The notes beneath the pieces were generated by a model that saw only the letters and a list, made by a program, of their open reading frames with translations, had not been told where the DNA came from and searched no databases. Shown here piece after piece: positions 1 through 7,697 of a DNA stretch of 14,391 nucleotides; the first letter of the stretch is position 1; each line of letters starts with the position of its first letter. The stretch comes from Verrucomicrobiota bacterium (lineage in GTDB: Bacteria > Verrucomicrobiota > Verrucomicrobiia > Limisphaerales > J093): the NCBI GenBank assembly GCA_003695015.1, contig RFJD01000306.1, positions 1 through 14,391 on the forward strand. The letters run 5' to 3'. The position numbers and the translations under genes are program-made.

Positions 1-45
1 CCGTGGAAATTCCCGCGGGAGTATCTGCCGGCGTGGTTGAGCTGA
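1..45 (+). CDS. Possible C-terminal end of a truncated protein
   Basis: Frame 1 of the plus strand reads 14 sense codons from the left edge, PWKFPREYLPAWLS, and then a TGA. The aromatic, proline-rich ending looks like a genuine protein C-terminus. It would be convergent with the ELM1 gene whose stop lies 31 bases further on. Too little is visible to name a family, and the reading could be chance. Confidence 0.35.
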   Translation, partial: PWKFPREYLPAWLS

Positions 46-75
46 AGACGGCCGGGCGGGACCGCCGGAACCGGT

Positions 76-987
76 TCACCGGAAAAACCGGTCCAGAATC
101 AGGTCGGCACAACGGCCGGTCTCGTGCAGCGGCCGCGGCGGGGGCAATGGTTCCCGACGGGTGCGCCATTGTTCGTAGGGCGCCACCCACCCGCCGGCGA
201 TGAGATCCTCGACCGCCCGCGGCGGCCCTTCCCGCGGCCGCAACACCGGCGCGGGCAGCAGACCCGTCCGGGCGCCGGCGGTCAACGATTCAAAAATCAT
301 CGAGACGCTGTCACGCGTGACCCATGCCTCCTCCGCCCGCAGGAGCCGGTCGGGCAACCAGCCGGGATCGGTCCGCCGCCAGGAAACCGCCTCGACCTCC
401 GGCAATCGCGCCTCCACGGCTTCCAAGAAACCCGCCGGAGTGCGGGGCGAGTCGGTCACGGTCCAACGCAGTTCCGGCCGGGCGGCCACGACCTCGGCAA
501 TCGCCTCCGGCAGCTTGTCGCCCGCCCACCCGTGATGCCGGGAGGGACCGCCCAGCAGGATCATGCCGAGCGGTTCCTTCGGCGGGCGCTCCTCCGGAAG
601 CCGGTTCAGGGCGCCCAGCGTCACGACCACCTTGGGATGGGGCGGACGCCGGCCCCAGTCGTGCCGCGGCGCCAGGCAAAGGCTGAAGAGCGCCAGGGGC
701 CAGGTGGGCCGCATGATGACCACCGAGGGAATCCGCCACCGGCGGGCGGCGTACCACAGCGGGAGGTGGGTTTTGTGGCCCGCGCCGATGACCAGTTGAG
801 GCGGCGCCGGATCGCCATTCAGGGCTGCACGGAAACGCGGCCACGGCAGGAACGTCGGAGGCAGGCGGACCACGTCAACCGTTGCGCCGGTCCGACGGGC
901 CAGCGCCTCGGCCAACCCCAGGCTTTGGTTCTCGTGGCCGCGCCGCCCGTCCGAAAGCACCCGGATCCGCTGGAGGGACTGGGACAT
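76..987 (-). CDS. ELM1/DUF1022 (mitochondrial fission ELM1-like) family protein
   Basis: A 303-residue soluble protein resembling the bacterial ELM1 (DUF1022) family, which is thought to have a glycosyltransferase-like double Rossmann fold but has no settled reaction in bacteria. What is visible: an N-terminal segment with VLSDGRRGHENQSLGLAEAL near residue 10, a mid-protein LVIGAGHKTHLPLWYAARR stretch, an ILLGGPSRHHGW glycine-rich turn near residue 145, and a late TRDSVSMIFESLTAGARTGLL motif typical of the family's nucleotide-binding half. The start is the ATG at 985-987. I see no strong ribosome site, but the N-terminal motif begins soon afterwards. It is the last gene of a minus-strand unit, 46 bases after the phosphoesterase stop. 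I have no pathway assignment from this context. Confidence 0.8.
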   Translation of the reverse strand: MSQSLQRIRVLSDGRRGHENQSLGLAEALARRTGATVDVVRLPPTFLPWPRFRAALNGDPAPPQLVIGAGHKTHLPLWYAARRWRIPSVVIMRPTWPLALFSLCLAPRHDWGRRPPHPKVVVTLGALNRLPEERPPKEPLGMILLGGPSRHHGWAGDKLPEAIAEVVAARPELRWTVTDSPRTPAGFLEAVEARLPEVEAVSWRRTDPGWLPDRLLRAEEAWVTRDSVSMIFESLTAGARTGLLPAPVLRPREGPPRAVEDLIAGGWVAPYEQWRTRREPLPPPRPLHETGRCADLILDRFFR

Positions 988-1033
988 GGCACAGGCGGTG
1001 CGCCGGCGGCGGGGCCGCGGCCCGGATTCGCGC

Positions 1034-1756
1034 TCAGCGTCCCAGCGGAAGACGGTCCGCCAGCCGGCGGGGCAAACCGGCGTCGATGATTTTCTTCATG
1101 GCCGTCTCCATGTCGTAGTCCAGCCGCCGCAGCTCGATGATGGCGTTGTCCACGTCGTAGATGACGTAGGTGGCCTTGGCCACGCCGTCGCGCGACTGGC
1201 CGACGCTGCCGACGTTGACGAAGTATTTCTTGCCGGGCTCGACGCGGAACTTCGAGTAGCTGCCGCCGCGGACCACCGTGTCCCGCACGAAGGCCACCGG
1301 CACGTGGGTGTGGCCGAAGAAGCAAACCTTGGTGTTCTGGTAGGTGAAGCTGGCGGCGGCGGCGAGTTTGTCGAACACGTAGCCCCAACGCTGCGGGGCG
1401 TCCAGGGTGGCATGAACGATGGTGAAGTTGGTCACCAGCCGCAGGTACTTCAGTTCGCGCAGCCACTTGCGGTCCTCGGGCGTGAGCTGCTCGCGGGTCC
1501 ACTGGATGGCGTGGGCGGCGTGGGGATTGAATCCCTCGAGGCTGCCCTCACCGGAGCAAAACTCGTCGTGGTTGCCCTTGACGCAGGGCATGCCCATCGA
1601 GCGGATGATGTCCAGGCACTCCTTGGGGTTGGCGTTGTAACCGACGATGTCGCCGAGGCAGGCATAATGCGTGACTCCCTGCTCCCGGGCGTCGTCCAAG
1701 ACTCGTTCCAGCGCTTCCAGATTTCCGTGTATGTCGGCGATGATCGCGAACTTCAT
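1034..1756 (-). CDS. Calcineurin-like metallophosphoesterase (YfcE/MJ0936-like)
   Basis: A 240-residue cytoplasmic phosphoesterase of the calcineurin-like superfamily, which hydrolyses phosphomono- or diesters at a two-metal site. All family blocks are present in order: D8-x-H10 in IIADIHGNLEAL, G35-D36 in CLGDIVGYN, G61-N62-H63-D64-E65, an isolated histidine in TIVHATLD, and the FGHTHVP block. The length is normal. The ATG at 1754-1756 is preceded by AGGG with a 7-base gap, and the metal-binding motif starts at residue 8. The reading frame stays open far upstream on the minus strand, but that extension is antisense to acylphosphatase and TolC and is not real. The gene lies 32 bases after the acylphosphatase stop, so the two are probably co-transcribed. 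The physiological substrate cannot be told from sequence. Confidence 0.9.
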   Translation of the reverse strand: MKFAIIADIHGNLEALERVLDDAREQGVTHYACLGDIVGYNANPKECLDIIRSMGMPCVKGNHDEFCSGEGSLEGFNPHAAHAIQWTREQLTPEDRKWLRELKYLRLVTNFTIVHATLDAPQRWGYVFDKLAAAASFTYQNTKVCFFGHTHVPVAFVRDTVVRGGSYSKFRVEPGKKYFVNVGSVGQSRDGVAKATYVIYDVDNAIIELRRLDYDMETAMKKIIDAGLPRRLADRLPLGR

Positions 1757-1788
1757 TGTATGACCCTGCGCAGCCCCGTGGGCTGGCC

Positions 1789-2067
1789 CTACCCGGCGAT
1801 GACGAAGCCGGTCAGCCCGCCGGCGGCCGCCTCCCGGTGCACTTCCTCGTGCCGGATGTGCGGCCCCAGACCGGATTCCCGGATGGCCTGCCGGAAGGCC
1901 TCCAGCTCCGCCGGCTCGCCCTCGGCCACAAGCTCCACCCGTCCATCGGGCAGGTTGCGAACCCACCCCACCACCTCGAAACCTTCGGCGACGCGGCGGA
2001 CGGTGTAGCGAAAGCCCACGCCCTGGACGTGTCCCGAGTACAGGATGCGTAACCGCTGGCGGTTCAT
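1789..2067 (-). CDS. acyP: Acylphosphatase
   Basis: A 92-residue acylphosphatase, which hydrolyses the carboxyl-phosphate bond of acyl phosphates in the cytoplasm. The active-site signature GHVQGVGFRYTVRR (residues 12-25) carries the phosphate-binding Arg20, and GWVRNLPDGRVE (34-45) carries the catalytic Asn38. The protein is the usual size for the family. I start it at the ATG at 2065-2067 (MNRQRLRILYSG). The longer in-frame version from 2145 adds 26 basic residues that the family does not have. A GGAAG lies just before the chosen start. It is the first gene of the minus-strand three-gene unit and diverges from the TolC gene across about 180 bases. Confidence 0.92.
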   Translation of the reverse strand: MNRQRLRILYSGHVQGVGFRYTVRRVAEGFEVVGWVRNLPDGRVELVAEGEPAELEAFRQAIRESGLGPHIRHEEVHREAAAGGLTGFVIAG

Positions 2068-2191
2068 GCGCTTCCGGATGGCGGGGGCCCACCGGCCCGT
2101 CCGGCCGGGGTGTTCGCCGGTCCCCCGCGTTTTCGGCCGGCGCAATCAAAGCCCGCACCGCAGGGCCGCGCAACGTTTTTTCCGACGCACA

Positions 2192-2205
2192 CGCGGCCGG
2201 CCGCG
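2192..2205. repeat. 14-bp perfect palindrome in the divergent intergenic region
   Basis: CGCGGCCGGCCGCG is its own reverse complement and sits in the 181-base gap between the divergent acylphosphatase and TolC genes. In such GC-rich DNA a GC-only palindrome can arise by composition, so a regulatory role is only possible. I found no convincing sigma-70 promoter in this gap on either strand. Confidence 0.4.
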
Positions 2206-2231
2206 GCTGCCGCCCCCGCCACCGGTGCGCA

Positions 2232-2248
2232 TTGACGCTGGCGGTCAA
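2232..2248. promoter_or_regulatory. Inverted repeat TTGAC-N7-GTCAA before the TolC gene
   Basis: Perfect 5-bp arms at 2232-2236 and 2244-2248 end immediately before the first candidate ATG of the TolC gene (2249). The element could be a small operator or a weak hairpin covering the ribosome site of that ATG. If the left arm is a promoter -35, translation would have to begin at the second ATG (2270). No good -10 hexamer follows at 16-18 bases. Confidence 0.3.
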
Positions 2249-3763
2249 ATGCATAAGGCTCGTGGCCCTATGCGAGTTGGCCAATGGTTCGTCGTCGGTT
2301 GGATCACCCTCTCGACGGGAGTGGTCTGTTCCCTGGGCGCCGGGCAGGAACTTCGGGTGAGCCTCGAGGACTGCATCCAGATGGCGCTCGAAAACAACCT
2401 CGATCTGCGCATCCAACGTCTGGGCCCGCAGATCGCCCGGTTCAACCTCAACAGCAGCGTCGCCGCCTACGATCCTTCCCTGCAGGCGCGCTTCGGCATC
2501 CGCCAGAACAACCTCCCCGGCGGCGTGGACGAGCAAAACCGCCCCTACCCGCCCAGCAGCGACTCGACGGTGGACGGCAGCATCGGCCTGGGCGGCCTCA
2601 CCCCCACCGGCCTGAGCTACTCCCTCACCGGCGCCCTCACCGACAGTGAGCTGGTCAACTTCGGCCTGCCCTTCAGCAACGCCCGCTCCTTCGTCGGCTT
2701 CACCCTCACCCAGCCCTTGCTGAAGAACTTCTGGATCGACGCCCCCCGCATGAACATCGCGCTCTCGCGCAACCAGCTCCGGATGTCCCGCCTGGACCTC
2801 CAGGCCCAGCTCATCAACACCATCACCGAGGTCGAGCTGGCTTATTGGGAACTCATCGCCGCCCGCGAGACCGTCAAGGTCCAGGAAAAGGCCGTCGAGC
2901 TGGCCCGCCGCCTGTGGGAGGAAAACAAAAAGCGCGTCGCCGTCGGGGTCATGGCCCCGTTGGACGAGAAACAGGCCGAATCCCAGGTCGCCGCCAGCCA
3001 GGCCGCCCTGCTGGCCGCCCGCAACACCGTCGTCCTCCGCGAAAACGCCCTCAAACAGTTGCTCGATGACGAGTTCGCCGCCTGGTACAACGTGGACCTG
3101 TTGCCCTCCGGCGAACTCAAGGCCCTCCCCGCCACCTTCAGCCTGGCCGACAGTTGGTCCAAGGGGCTGACGCTCCGACCGGACCTCCAGCGCGCCAAGA
3201 CCGAGCTGGAGAACCGCAACATCACCCTCGCCTACCGGCGCAATCAGGTTTACCCCCAGTTGGATCTCACCGGCTCGTACGGTTTGGTCGGCAACGCCGA
3301 CGAGGCCAGCGACTCCTTCACCCGCCTCCAAGAGGGCAAGGGCTTCAACTACAGCATCGGCGTCGTCTTCCGCATGCCCCTGACCAACCGCGAAGCCCGC
3401 AACCAGCGCCGCGCCGCCGAAGCCGAGGTCCAGGCCGCCCTTCTCCGGCTCAAACAGCTCGAGCAACAAATCATGGTCCAAATCCACGACGCCGTTTCCC
3501 AGGCCCGCAGCAGTTACGAGCAGGTCGAGGCCACCAAGGCCGCCGTCGAATACGCCCGCCAGGCCCTCGAAGCCGAGGAAAAGAAACTCGCCAACGGCAA
3601 GAGCACCAGCTTCCAAGTGCTCCAACTCCAGCGCGACCTCACCGCCCGTGAGTCCGAGCACATCCGGGCCATCACCGACTACAACGCCGCCCTTGCCCGG
3701 CTCGCCCAAGCCGAGGGCAGCACCCTGGAACGCCACCACATCACCCTGGACTTCGAGGACTGA
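2249..3763 (+). CDS. TolC family outer-membrane efflux protein
   Basis: A 504-residue protein of the outer-membrane efflux (OEP/TolC) family, which forms trimeric barrel-plus-tunnel exit ducts for efflux pumps or type I secretion. The N-terminus has a basic stretch and the hydrophobic run WFVVGWITLSTGVVCSLGAG, a signal peptide. The mature part opens with the typical LRVSLEDCIQMALENNLDLRIQ. Two OEP halves follow: coiled-coil helices from VELAYWELIAARETVKVQEKAV through LLAARNTVVLRENALKQLL, and a second repeat from LRPDLQRAKTELENRNITLAY to the QVLQLQRDLTARESEHIRAITDYNAALARLAQAEGS end block. The length is usual. The start is uncertain between ATG 2249 and ATG 2270, and both keep the signal peptide. 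No membrane-fusion or pump gene is adjacent, so its partner inner-membrane machinery lies elsewhere. Confidence 0.92.
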   Translation: MHKARGPMRVGQWFVVGWITLSTGVVCSLGAGQELRVSLEDCIQMALENNLDLRIQRLGPQIARFNLNSSVAAYDPSLQARFGIRQNNLPGGVDEQNRPYPPSSDSTVDGSIGLGGLTPTGLSYSLTGALTDSELVNFGLPFSNARSFVGFTLTQPLLKNFWIDAPRMNIALSRNQLRMSRLDLQAQLINTITEVELAYWELIAARETVKVQEKAVELARRLWEENKKRVAVGVMAPLDEKQAESQVAASQAALLAARNTVVLRENALKQLLDDEFAAWYNVDLLPSGELKALPATFSLADSWSKGLTLRPDLQRAKTELENRNITLAYRRNQVYPQLDLTGSYGLVGNADEASDSFTRLQEGKGFNYSIGVVFRMPLTNREARNQRRAAEAEVQAALLRLKQLEQQIMVQIHDAVSQARSSYEQVEATKAAVEYARQALEAEEKKLANGKSTSFQVLQLQRDLTARESEHIRAITDYNAALARLAQAEGSTLERHHITLDFED

Positions 3764-3833
3764 CGCCGGCCGCCCCTCCGCCCCGGCCCACACCAACCCT
3801 TGCGTCCTCCGCCCCGGAGAACGCACATTCCCC

Positions 3834-4391
3834 ATGGACGCCATGTCCGAACCAAGAAACATCGTCCTCGGGGTCACCGGTTCCATCGCCGCCCACCGGG
3901 CGGTCGATCTGGCCAGCCTGTTGACCAAACGCGGCCACGCCGTCCACGTGGTGCTGACCGCCGACGCCCGGCGTTTCGTCACCGAGGTCCCCTTCCAAAC
4001 CCTCACCCGCCATCCGGTCGTCACCGACCTGTTCGCCGACGACGGCTGGCCGCCGGTTCACATCCGGCTGGCGGACGCGGCGGACTTGCTGTTGGTTGCG
4101 CCGGCCACGGCCCACACCATCGCCCGCCTGGCCCTGGGGCTGGCCGACGACGCCCTCACCTGCATCGCCCTGGCCCTGCGCCCGGAGGCCAAGGTCCTGA
4201 TCGCCCCGGCCATGAACGGCAAAATGTGGCTCCATCCCGCCACCCAGGCCCACGTGGCCACCCTGCGGCAACGCGGCGCCGAATTCATCGGCCCGGAAGA
4301 AGGCGCCCTGGCCTGCGGCTACGAAGGCGTCGGACGCCTCTGGGAAATCGAGGCCATCGCGGAACGGGCTGCGCAATTGCTGGAAACCTGA
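3834..4391 (+). CDS. coaC: Phosphopantothenoylcysteine decarboxylase (CoaC domain only)
   Basis: A 185-residue flavoprotein of the HFCD family. It decarboxylates 4'-phosphopantothenoylcysteine to 4'-phosphopantetheine in coenzyme A synthesis. What is visible: the FMN-binding GVTGSIAAHRAVDLASLL (13-30), catalytic His76 in VHIRLADAADLLLVAPAT, the PAMNGKMW substrate motif (125-132) and the flexible-lid Cys161 in ALACGYEGVGRLW. Most bacteria fuse this to the CoaB synthetase. Here the protein stops after the decarboxylase half, so CoaB should be encoded elsewhere. The usual APATANT motif reads APATAHT (His94 for Asn). The ATG at 3834 is preferred; a second ATG three codons later (3843) is possible. 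It lies 70 bases after TolC and 5 bases before the kinase start. Confidence 0.9.
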   Translation: MDAMSEPRNIVLGVTGSIAAHRAVDLASLLTKRGHAVHVVLTADARRFVTEVPFQTLTRHPVVTDLFADDGWPPVHIRLADAADLLLVAPATAHTIARLALGLADDALTCIALALRPEAKVLIAPAMNGKMWLHPATQAHVATLRQRGAEFIGPEEGALACGYEGVGRLWEIEAIAERAAQLLET

Positions 4392-4396
4392 TCGCC

Positions 4397-5857
4397 GTGT
4401 CCTCCCGCGCTCCCTCACCACCCTCTCCGGCCAAGGCCGCCTCCGACCGGCCCGCCGGTCGCCTGCCGGCCTTCCTCCGGTTCGCCTCCCCGGGAACGCC
4501 CAGCGAACACTGGCGGGTCTTCCGGCTCGAACGGGACATCGTCCTGCCGGCCAAAGGGGTGCTGATCTCGATCCTGTTCTACTACCTGTTCTTCACCAAC
4601 TGGATGGAGGAAACCCCGGTGGCCTTCCGGGAAGCCTTTGGGGAAAGCCCCTGGCGCATGGCCCAACGGGCCGTCGAGTACGGCTTCCTGTTCTACACCG
4701 CCATGAACGTCGCCACCGCCTTCGTGCTGGTGGGCAGCCGCGAACTCTCCACCCGGGCGCTGCTCTCGTTGCTGTTCCTCAACGCCCTGTTGGACGCGAT
4801 CTTCCTGGGCGCCATGGTGGTGGTCACCGAGGGTGTCCAGAGCAGCCTCTTCTGGGTGTTCCCGCTGTTGATCGCCCGCAACACCCTCATCCTCACCCCC
4901 GTGCTGCCGCAGGTGATCCTCAACCTCAGCACCTGCGGCATCTACGCCGCCGCCGCCGCCGGCGCCGCCGCCATCGAGCGCGCCGACGCCCTCTCCGCCG
5001 CCGGCGGGGGACTGAGCGCCGACGCCGTCCCGCCCGGACTGGACCTCGGCTGGCCCTTCACGCTGCGGGTCCTGTTGCTGCTGGTCCTCAGCCTTTGGCT
5101 GCTGGGCTTGCGTGTGCTGCTGGAACGCCAGCAACGCCAGGCCGAGGAACAGGCCGAAATGCTCCTCCGCAAGGAGCAGATCGAAGCCACCGCCCGCCTC
5201 GCGGCCGAAATCGCCCACAAACTCAAGAACCCCCTGGCCATCATCAACAACGCCTCCTACACCCTCCAGCGCACCGTCAAGGAGGGCAAGGGCACCATCA
5301 CCCAGCAGATCCAGATCATCCGCGAGGAAATCGAGCGCTCCGACCGTCTCATCACCGAGCTGATGGGCTTTGCCCAACTGGCCGAAGGCCGGGTTGAACG
5401 CGTGGACGTCCGCGAGGAAATCGAGCGCGCCATCCGCCAGGTCTTCCCCCCGGCGGTCAAGTACGACATCGAGATCTACCGCGACTACGGCCCCGGCGTC
5501 CCGCCCCTGACCATCCAGCGCAACCACCTCGCCGATGCCTTGGTCAACATCCTCACCAACGCCCGCGAAATGATGGAAGGCCGCGGCCACATCTGGATCT
5601 CCACCCGCATGGGCGCCGACCAGATGGTGCGCATCCGGATCACCGACGACGGCCCCGGCATCCCGCCCGAAAACCTGGGGCGCATCTTCGACCCCTACTT
5701 CACCACCCGCGCCAAGGGCAGCGGCCTCGGGCTCGCCATCGTCAAACACAACCTCTCCATCTATGGCGGGGACGTGACCGTGGAATCCGAGGTTGGCCGC
5801 GGCGCCTCCTTCACCCTATCGTTCCCCGTCAAATCGACGGTCCGACTCCGCAAATGA
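4397..5857 (+). CDS. Membrane-bound sensor histidine kinase
   Basis: A 486-residue kinase starting at GTG 4397, five bases after the coaC stop. No in-frame ATG precedes the conserved HWRVFRLERDIVLPAKG block that leads into TM1. Residues about 50-250 contain roughly six hydrophobic segments with alanine-rich loops, and no recognisable ligand domain is visible. A short coiled coil (LLERQQRQAEEQAEMLLRKE) leads to the HisKA phospho-acceptor His274 in EIAHKLKNPLAIINN. An ATPase domain follows, with an N box (HLADALVNILTNAREMM), a G1 box (DDGPGIPP), an F box (RIFDPYFTT) and a G2 box (GSGLGLAIV). The residue after His274 is Lys, where HisKA proteins normally have Glu or Asp. The stop overlaps the regulator start as ATGA, so the pair is translationally coupled. 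Confidence 0.93.
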   Translation: MSSRAPSPPSPAKAASDRPAGRLPAFLRFASPGTPSEHWRVFRLERDIVLPAKGVLISILFYYLFFTNWMEETPVAFREAFGESPWRMAQRAVEYGFLFYTAMNVATAFVLVGSRELSTRALLSLLFLNALLDAIFLGAMVVVTEGVQSSLFWVFPLLIARNTLILTPVLPQVILNLSTCGIYAAAAAGAAAIERADALSAAGGGLSADAVPPGLDLGWPFTLRVLLLLVLSLWLLGLRVLLERQQRQAEEQAEMLLRKEQIEATARLAAEIAHKLKNPLAIINNASYTLQRTVKEGKGTITQQIQIIREEIERSDRLITELMGFAQLAEGRVERVDVREEIERAIRQVFPPAVKYDIEIYRDYGPGVPPLTIQRNHLADALVNILTNAREMMEGRGHIWISTRMGADQMVRIRITDDGPGIPPENLGRIFDPYFTTRAKGSGLGLAIVKHNLSIYGGDVTVESEVGRGASFTLSFPVKSTVRLRK

Positions 5858-7266
5858 GTGAACGCCTGCCACCCCTGCTGTTCGTGGACGACGAGCCGAA
5901 CATGCGCCGCTCCTTCGAGGCGATCATGGCCGAGGAGGGCTATGACGTCCTGACGGTGGACTCCGCCGAGGCGGCGCTGGAGGCGCTGAAGGGACAGGAG
6001 TTCTTCATGGTGATCACCGACGCCCGGCTCGGCGGCATGAGCGGCTACGACCTGCTGCGGCGGTTGCGCGCCGATCACCCCCAGCTGCCGGTCCTGATGA
6101 TCACCGCCTACGCCACCCCGAAGCTGGCCGTCGAGGCCATCAAGGCCGGCGCCATCGACTACCTCGCCAAACCCTTCGCCCCGGAGGAGCTGCTCCACGC
6201 CATCGCCCGCTGCGCCGAACGCTACCGCCTCCTCCAGGAAAACGCCCGACTCCGTGCCCAGGCCGACGGCGCCAACGACGTGGACCAGATCATCGGCGAA
6301 TGCCCCCGCATCCGGGAGCTGCGCCAGTTGATCCGCACCGTCGCCCCCACCGACGCCACCGTCCTCATCCTGGGCGAAAGCGGCACCGGCAAGGAACTCA
6401 TCGCCGGCGCCCTCCACCGCCTCAGCAAACGCAGCCACCGCCGCTACATCCGCATCAACTGCGCCGCCATCCCGGAAAACCTCCTCGAAAGCGAGTTGTT
6501 CGGGCACGAAAAGGGCGCCTTCACCGGGGCCATCCGGCAGAAGGTCGGCCGCGTCGAGGAAGCCGACGGCGGGACGATCTTCCTGGACGAGATCGGCGAC
6601 ATGAGCCGGCCCCTCCAGGCCAAGCTCCTCCGGTTCCTCGAGGACGGCTCCTTCACCCGCGTCGGCGGCAACGAGGAACGGCGCGTCAACGTCCGTCTCA
6701 TCGCTGCCACCAACAAGGACATCGTCGAGGCCATCCGCCAGGACGCCTTCCGCGAGGACCTCTTCCACCGCCTCAACGTCGTCCAGTTCCGCCCGCCGCC
6801 CCTGCGCGAGCGCGGCGAGGACATCATCCTGCTGGCGGAGCATTTCCTGCGGCAGTTCGCCACCTCGATGAACAAACAGCTCCAAGGCCTCACCCCGGAA
6901 GCCCGCCGCCGCCTGCTCGAACACACCTGGCCCGGCAACGTGCGCGAACTCCGCAACGTCATGGAACGCGCCGCCATCTTGGAAACCGGCCCGCTGGTGC
7001 AGGTCTCCAGCCTGCCCGACTTCAACCTCGAAGCCCGCCTCCGCGAACGGGAAGCCCCGCCCGCCGTGGCCGGCGAATCCCTCGAGGAACGCCTCCAGGA
7101 ATACGAACGCCACCTCCTGCGCAACGCCCTCGAAGCCGCCGGCGGGGACCTCGCCGGAGCCGCCGAACGCCTCCGCATCACCCCCGCCGAGTTCCGCAAA
7201 CGCGCCCAGAAAGTCGGCCTCGAAACTCCCGCCAACGGGTTGTCCGGACGGTCCCGTTCGCGCTAG
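5854..7266 (+). CDS. NtrC-family sigma-54-dependent response regulator
   Basis: A 470-residue three-domain activator. The receiver domain (about 1-120) has the acidic pair D12/D13, phosphoacceptor D56, T84 and K106. A linker leads to an AAA+ domain with Walker A GESGTGKE (174-181), the sigma-54 contact loop GAFTGA (221-226), Walker B GGTIFLDE (239-246) and the WPGNVREL block. The C-terminus is a Fis-type helix-turn-helix (LRNALEAAGGDLAGAAERLRITPAEFRKRAQKVGLE). All catalytic and sigma-54 contact motifs look intact, so it should activate sigma-54 promoters when phosphorylated by the kinase encoded just upstream. I found no clear TGGCAC-N5-TTGC site near gene starts in this window, so its targets are unknown. 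The start ATG overlaps the kinase stop by four bases. Confidence 0.95.
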   Translation: MSERLPPLLFVDDEPNMRRSFEAIMAEEGYDVLTVDSAEAALEALKGQEFFMVITDARLGGMSGYDLLRRLRADHPQLPVLMITAYATPKLAVEAIKAGAIDYLAKPFAPEELLHAIARCAERYRLLQENARLRAQADGANDVDQIIGECPRIRELRQLIRTVAPTDATVLILGESGTGKELIAGALHRLSKRSHRRYIRINCAAIPENLLESELFGHEKGAFTGAIRQKVGRVEEADGGTIFLDEIGDMSRPLQAKLLRFLEDGSFTRVGGNEERRVNVRLIAATNKDIVEAIRQDAFREDLFHRLNVVQFRPPPLRERGEDIILLAEHFLRQFATSMNKQLQGLTPEARRRLLEHTWPGNVRELRNVMERAAILETGPLVQVSSLPDFNLEARLREREAPPAVAGESLEERLQEYERHLLRNALEAAGGDLAGAAERLRITPAEFRKRAQKVGLETPANGLSGRSRSR

Positions 7267-7277
7267 ATTGGCCGCGG

Positions 7278-7697
7278 ATGACCGCGTGGAACCTGGCATC
7301 GCAAAGCCTGCGGCCGCTGTTGGCGGCCGGGGAGCCGGTCTTGCCCACCCCGCCCGGACTGGCCCGCGACATCCTCATCCTGGTCCTCGCCGGTCTCCTG
7401 CTGCTGGCGTTCCTGATGCTCCTGGCCAAGTTCGCGATGAAGAAAAAACGGCGCCGCAAACGCCGCCATCGCCACCACCATCACCATCACCACCACAGCA
7501 GCAGCCATTCGAGCCATTCCGGCGCCGAGACCCCGGAGGAGAAATCCGGCACGGACGCCGATGACGCCTCCTCCAGCCATCACCGCCACCGCCGCCGTCG
7601 CCGCCGCCGGGAACACCGGCCCCGCAACCCCACCCTCGCCGAGACCGGCGGGCTGCCCCCGCGCCGCGACGCCAACCAACCGCCCAACGTCCATTGA
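7278..7697 (+). CDS. Small single-pass membrane protein with polyhistidine/polyarginine tail
   Basis: A 139-residue protein of no recognised family. A short N-terminal segment precedes one hydrophobic helix (about 31-50, ILILVLAGLLLLAFLMLLAK). Then comes a very basic stretch, KKKRRRKRRHR (55-65), followed by eight consecutive histidines (66-73) and a Ser/His-rich segment. After a short acidic patch (EEKSGTDADD) there is a second basic block of seven arginines. The His codons alternate CAC and CAT, which argues that the histidines are selected rather than produced by slippage. By the positive-inside rule the tail should be cytoplasmic, where it could bind metal, nucleic acid or anionic lipid; this is inference. 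It begins 11 bases after the regulator and ends in a 4-base overlap with the next start, so it belongs to the operon. Confidence 0.75.
   Translation: MTAWNLASQSLRPLLAAGEPVLPTPPGLARDILILVLAGLLLLAFLMLLAKFAMKKKRRRKRRHRHHHHHHHHSSSHSSHSGAETPEEKSGTDADDASSSHHRHRRRRRRREHRPRNPTLAETGGLPPRRDANQPPNVH

Noticed and set aside
986..1001. TGGCAC-N5-GTGC as a sigma-54 promoter
   Set aside because: The -12 element deviates from TTGC, and the site lies at the start of the minus-strand ELM1 gene but faces the plus strand, with no gene to drive.
1034..4024. A 996-codon open frame on the minus strand extending the phosphoesterase upstream
   Set aside because: Only the last 240 codons carry family motifs. The rest is antisense to acylphosphatase and the clear TolC gene, has repetitive Gly/Val/Glu-rich composition typical of the complement of a GC-rich gene, and the phosphoesterase has its own ATG and ribosome site.
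4415..7299. Long minus-strand open frames opposite the kinase and regulator genes
   Set aside because: These are composition shadows of high third-position GC. The plus-strand proteins have complete catalytic motifs in order.
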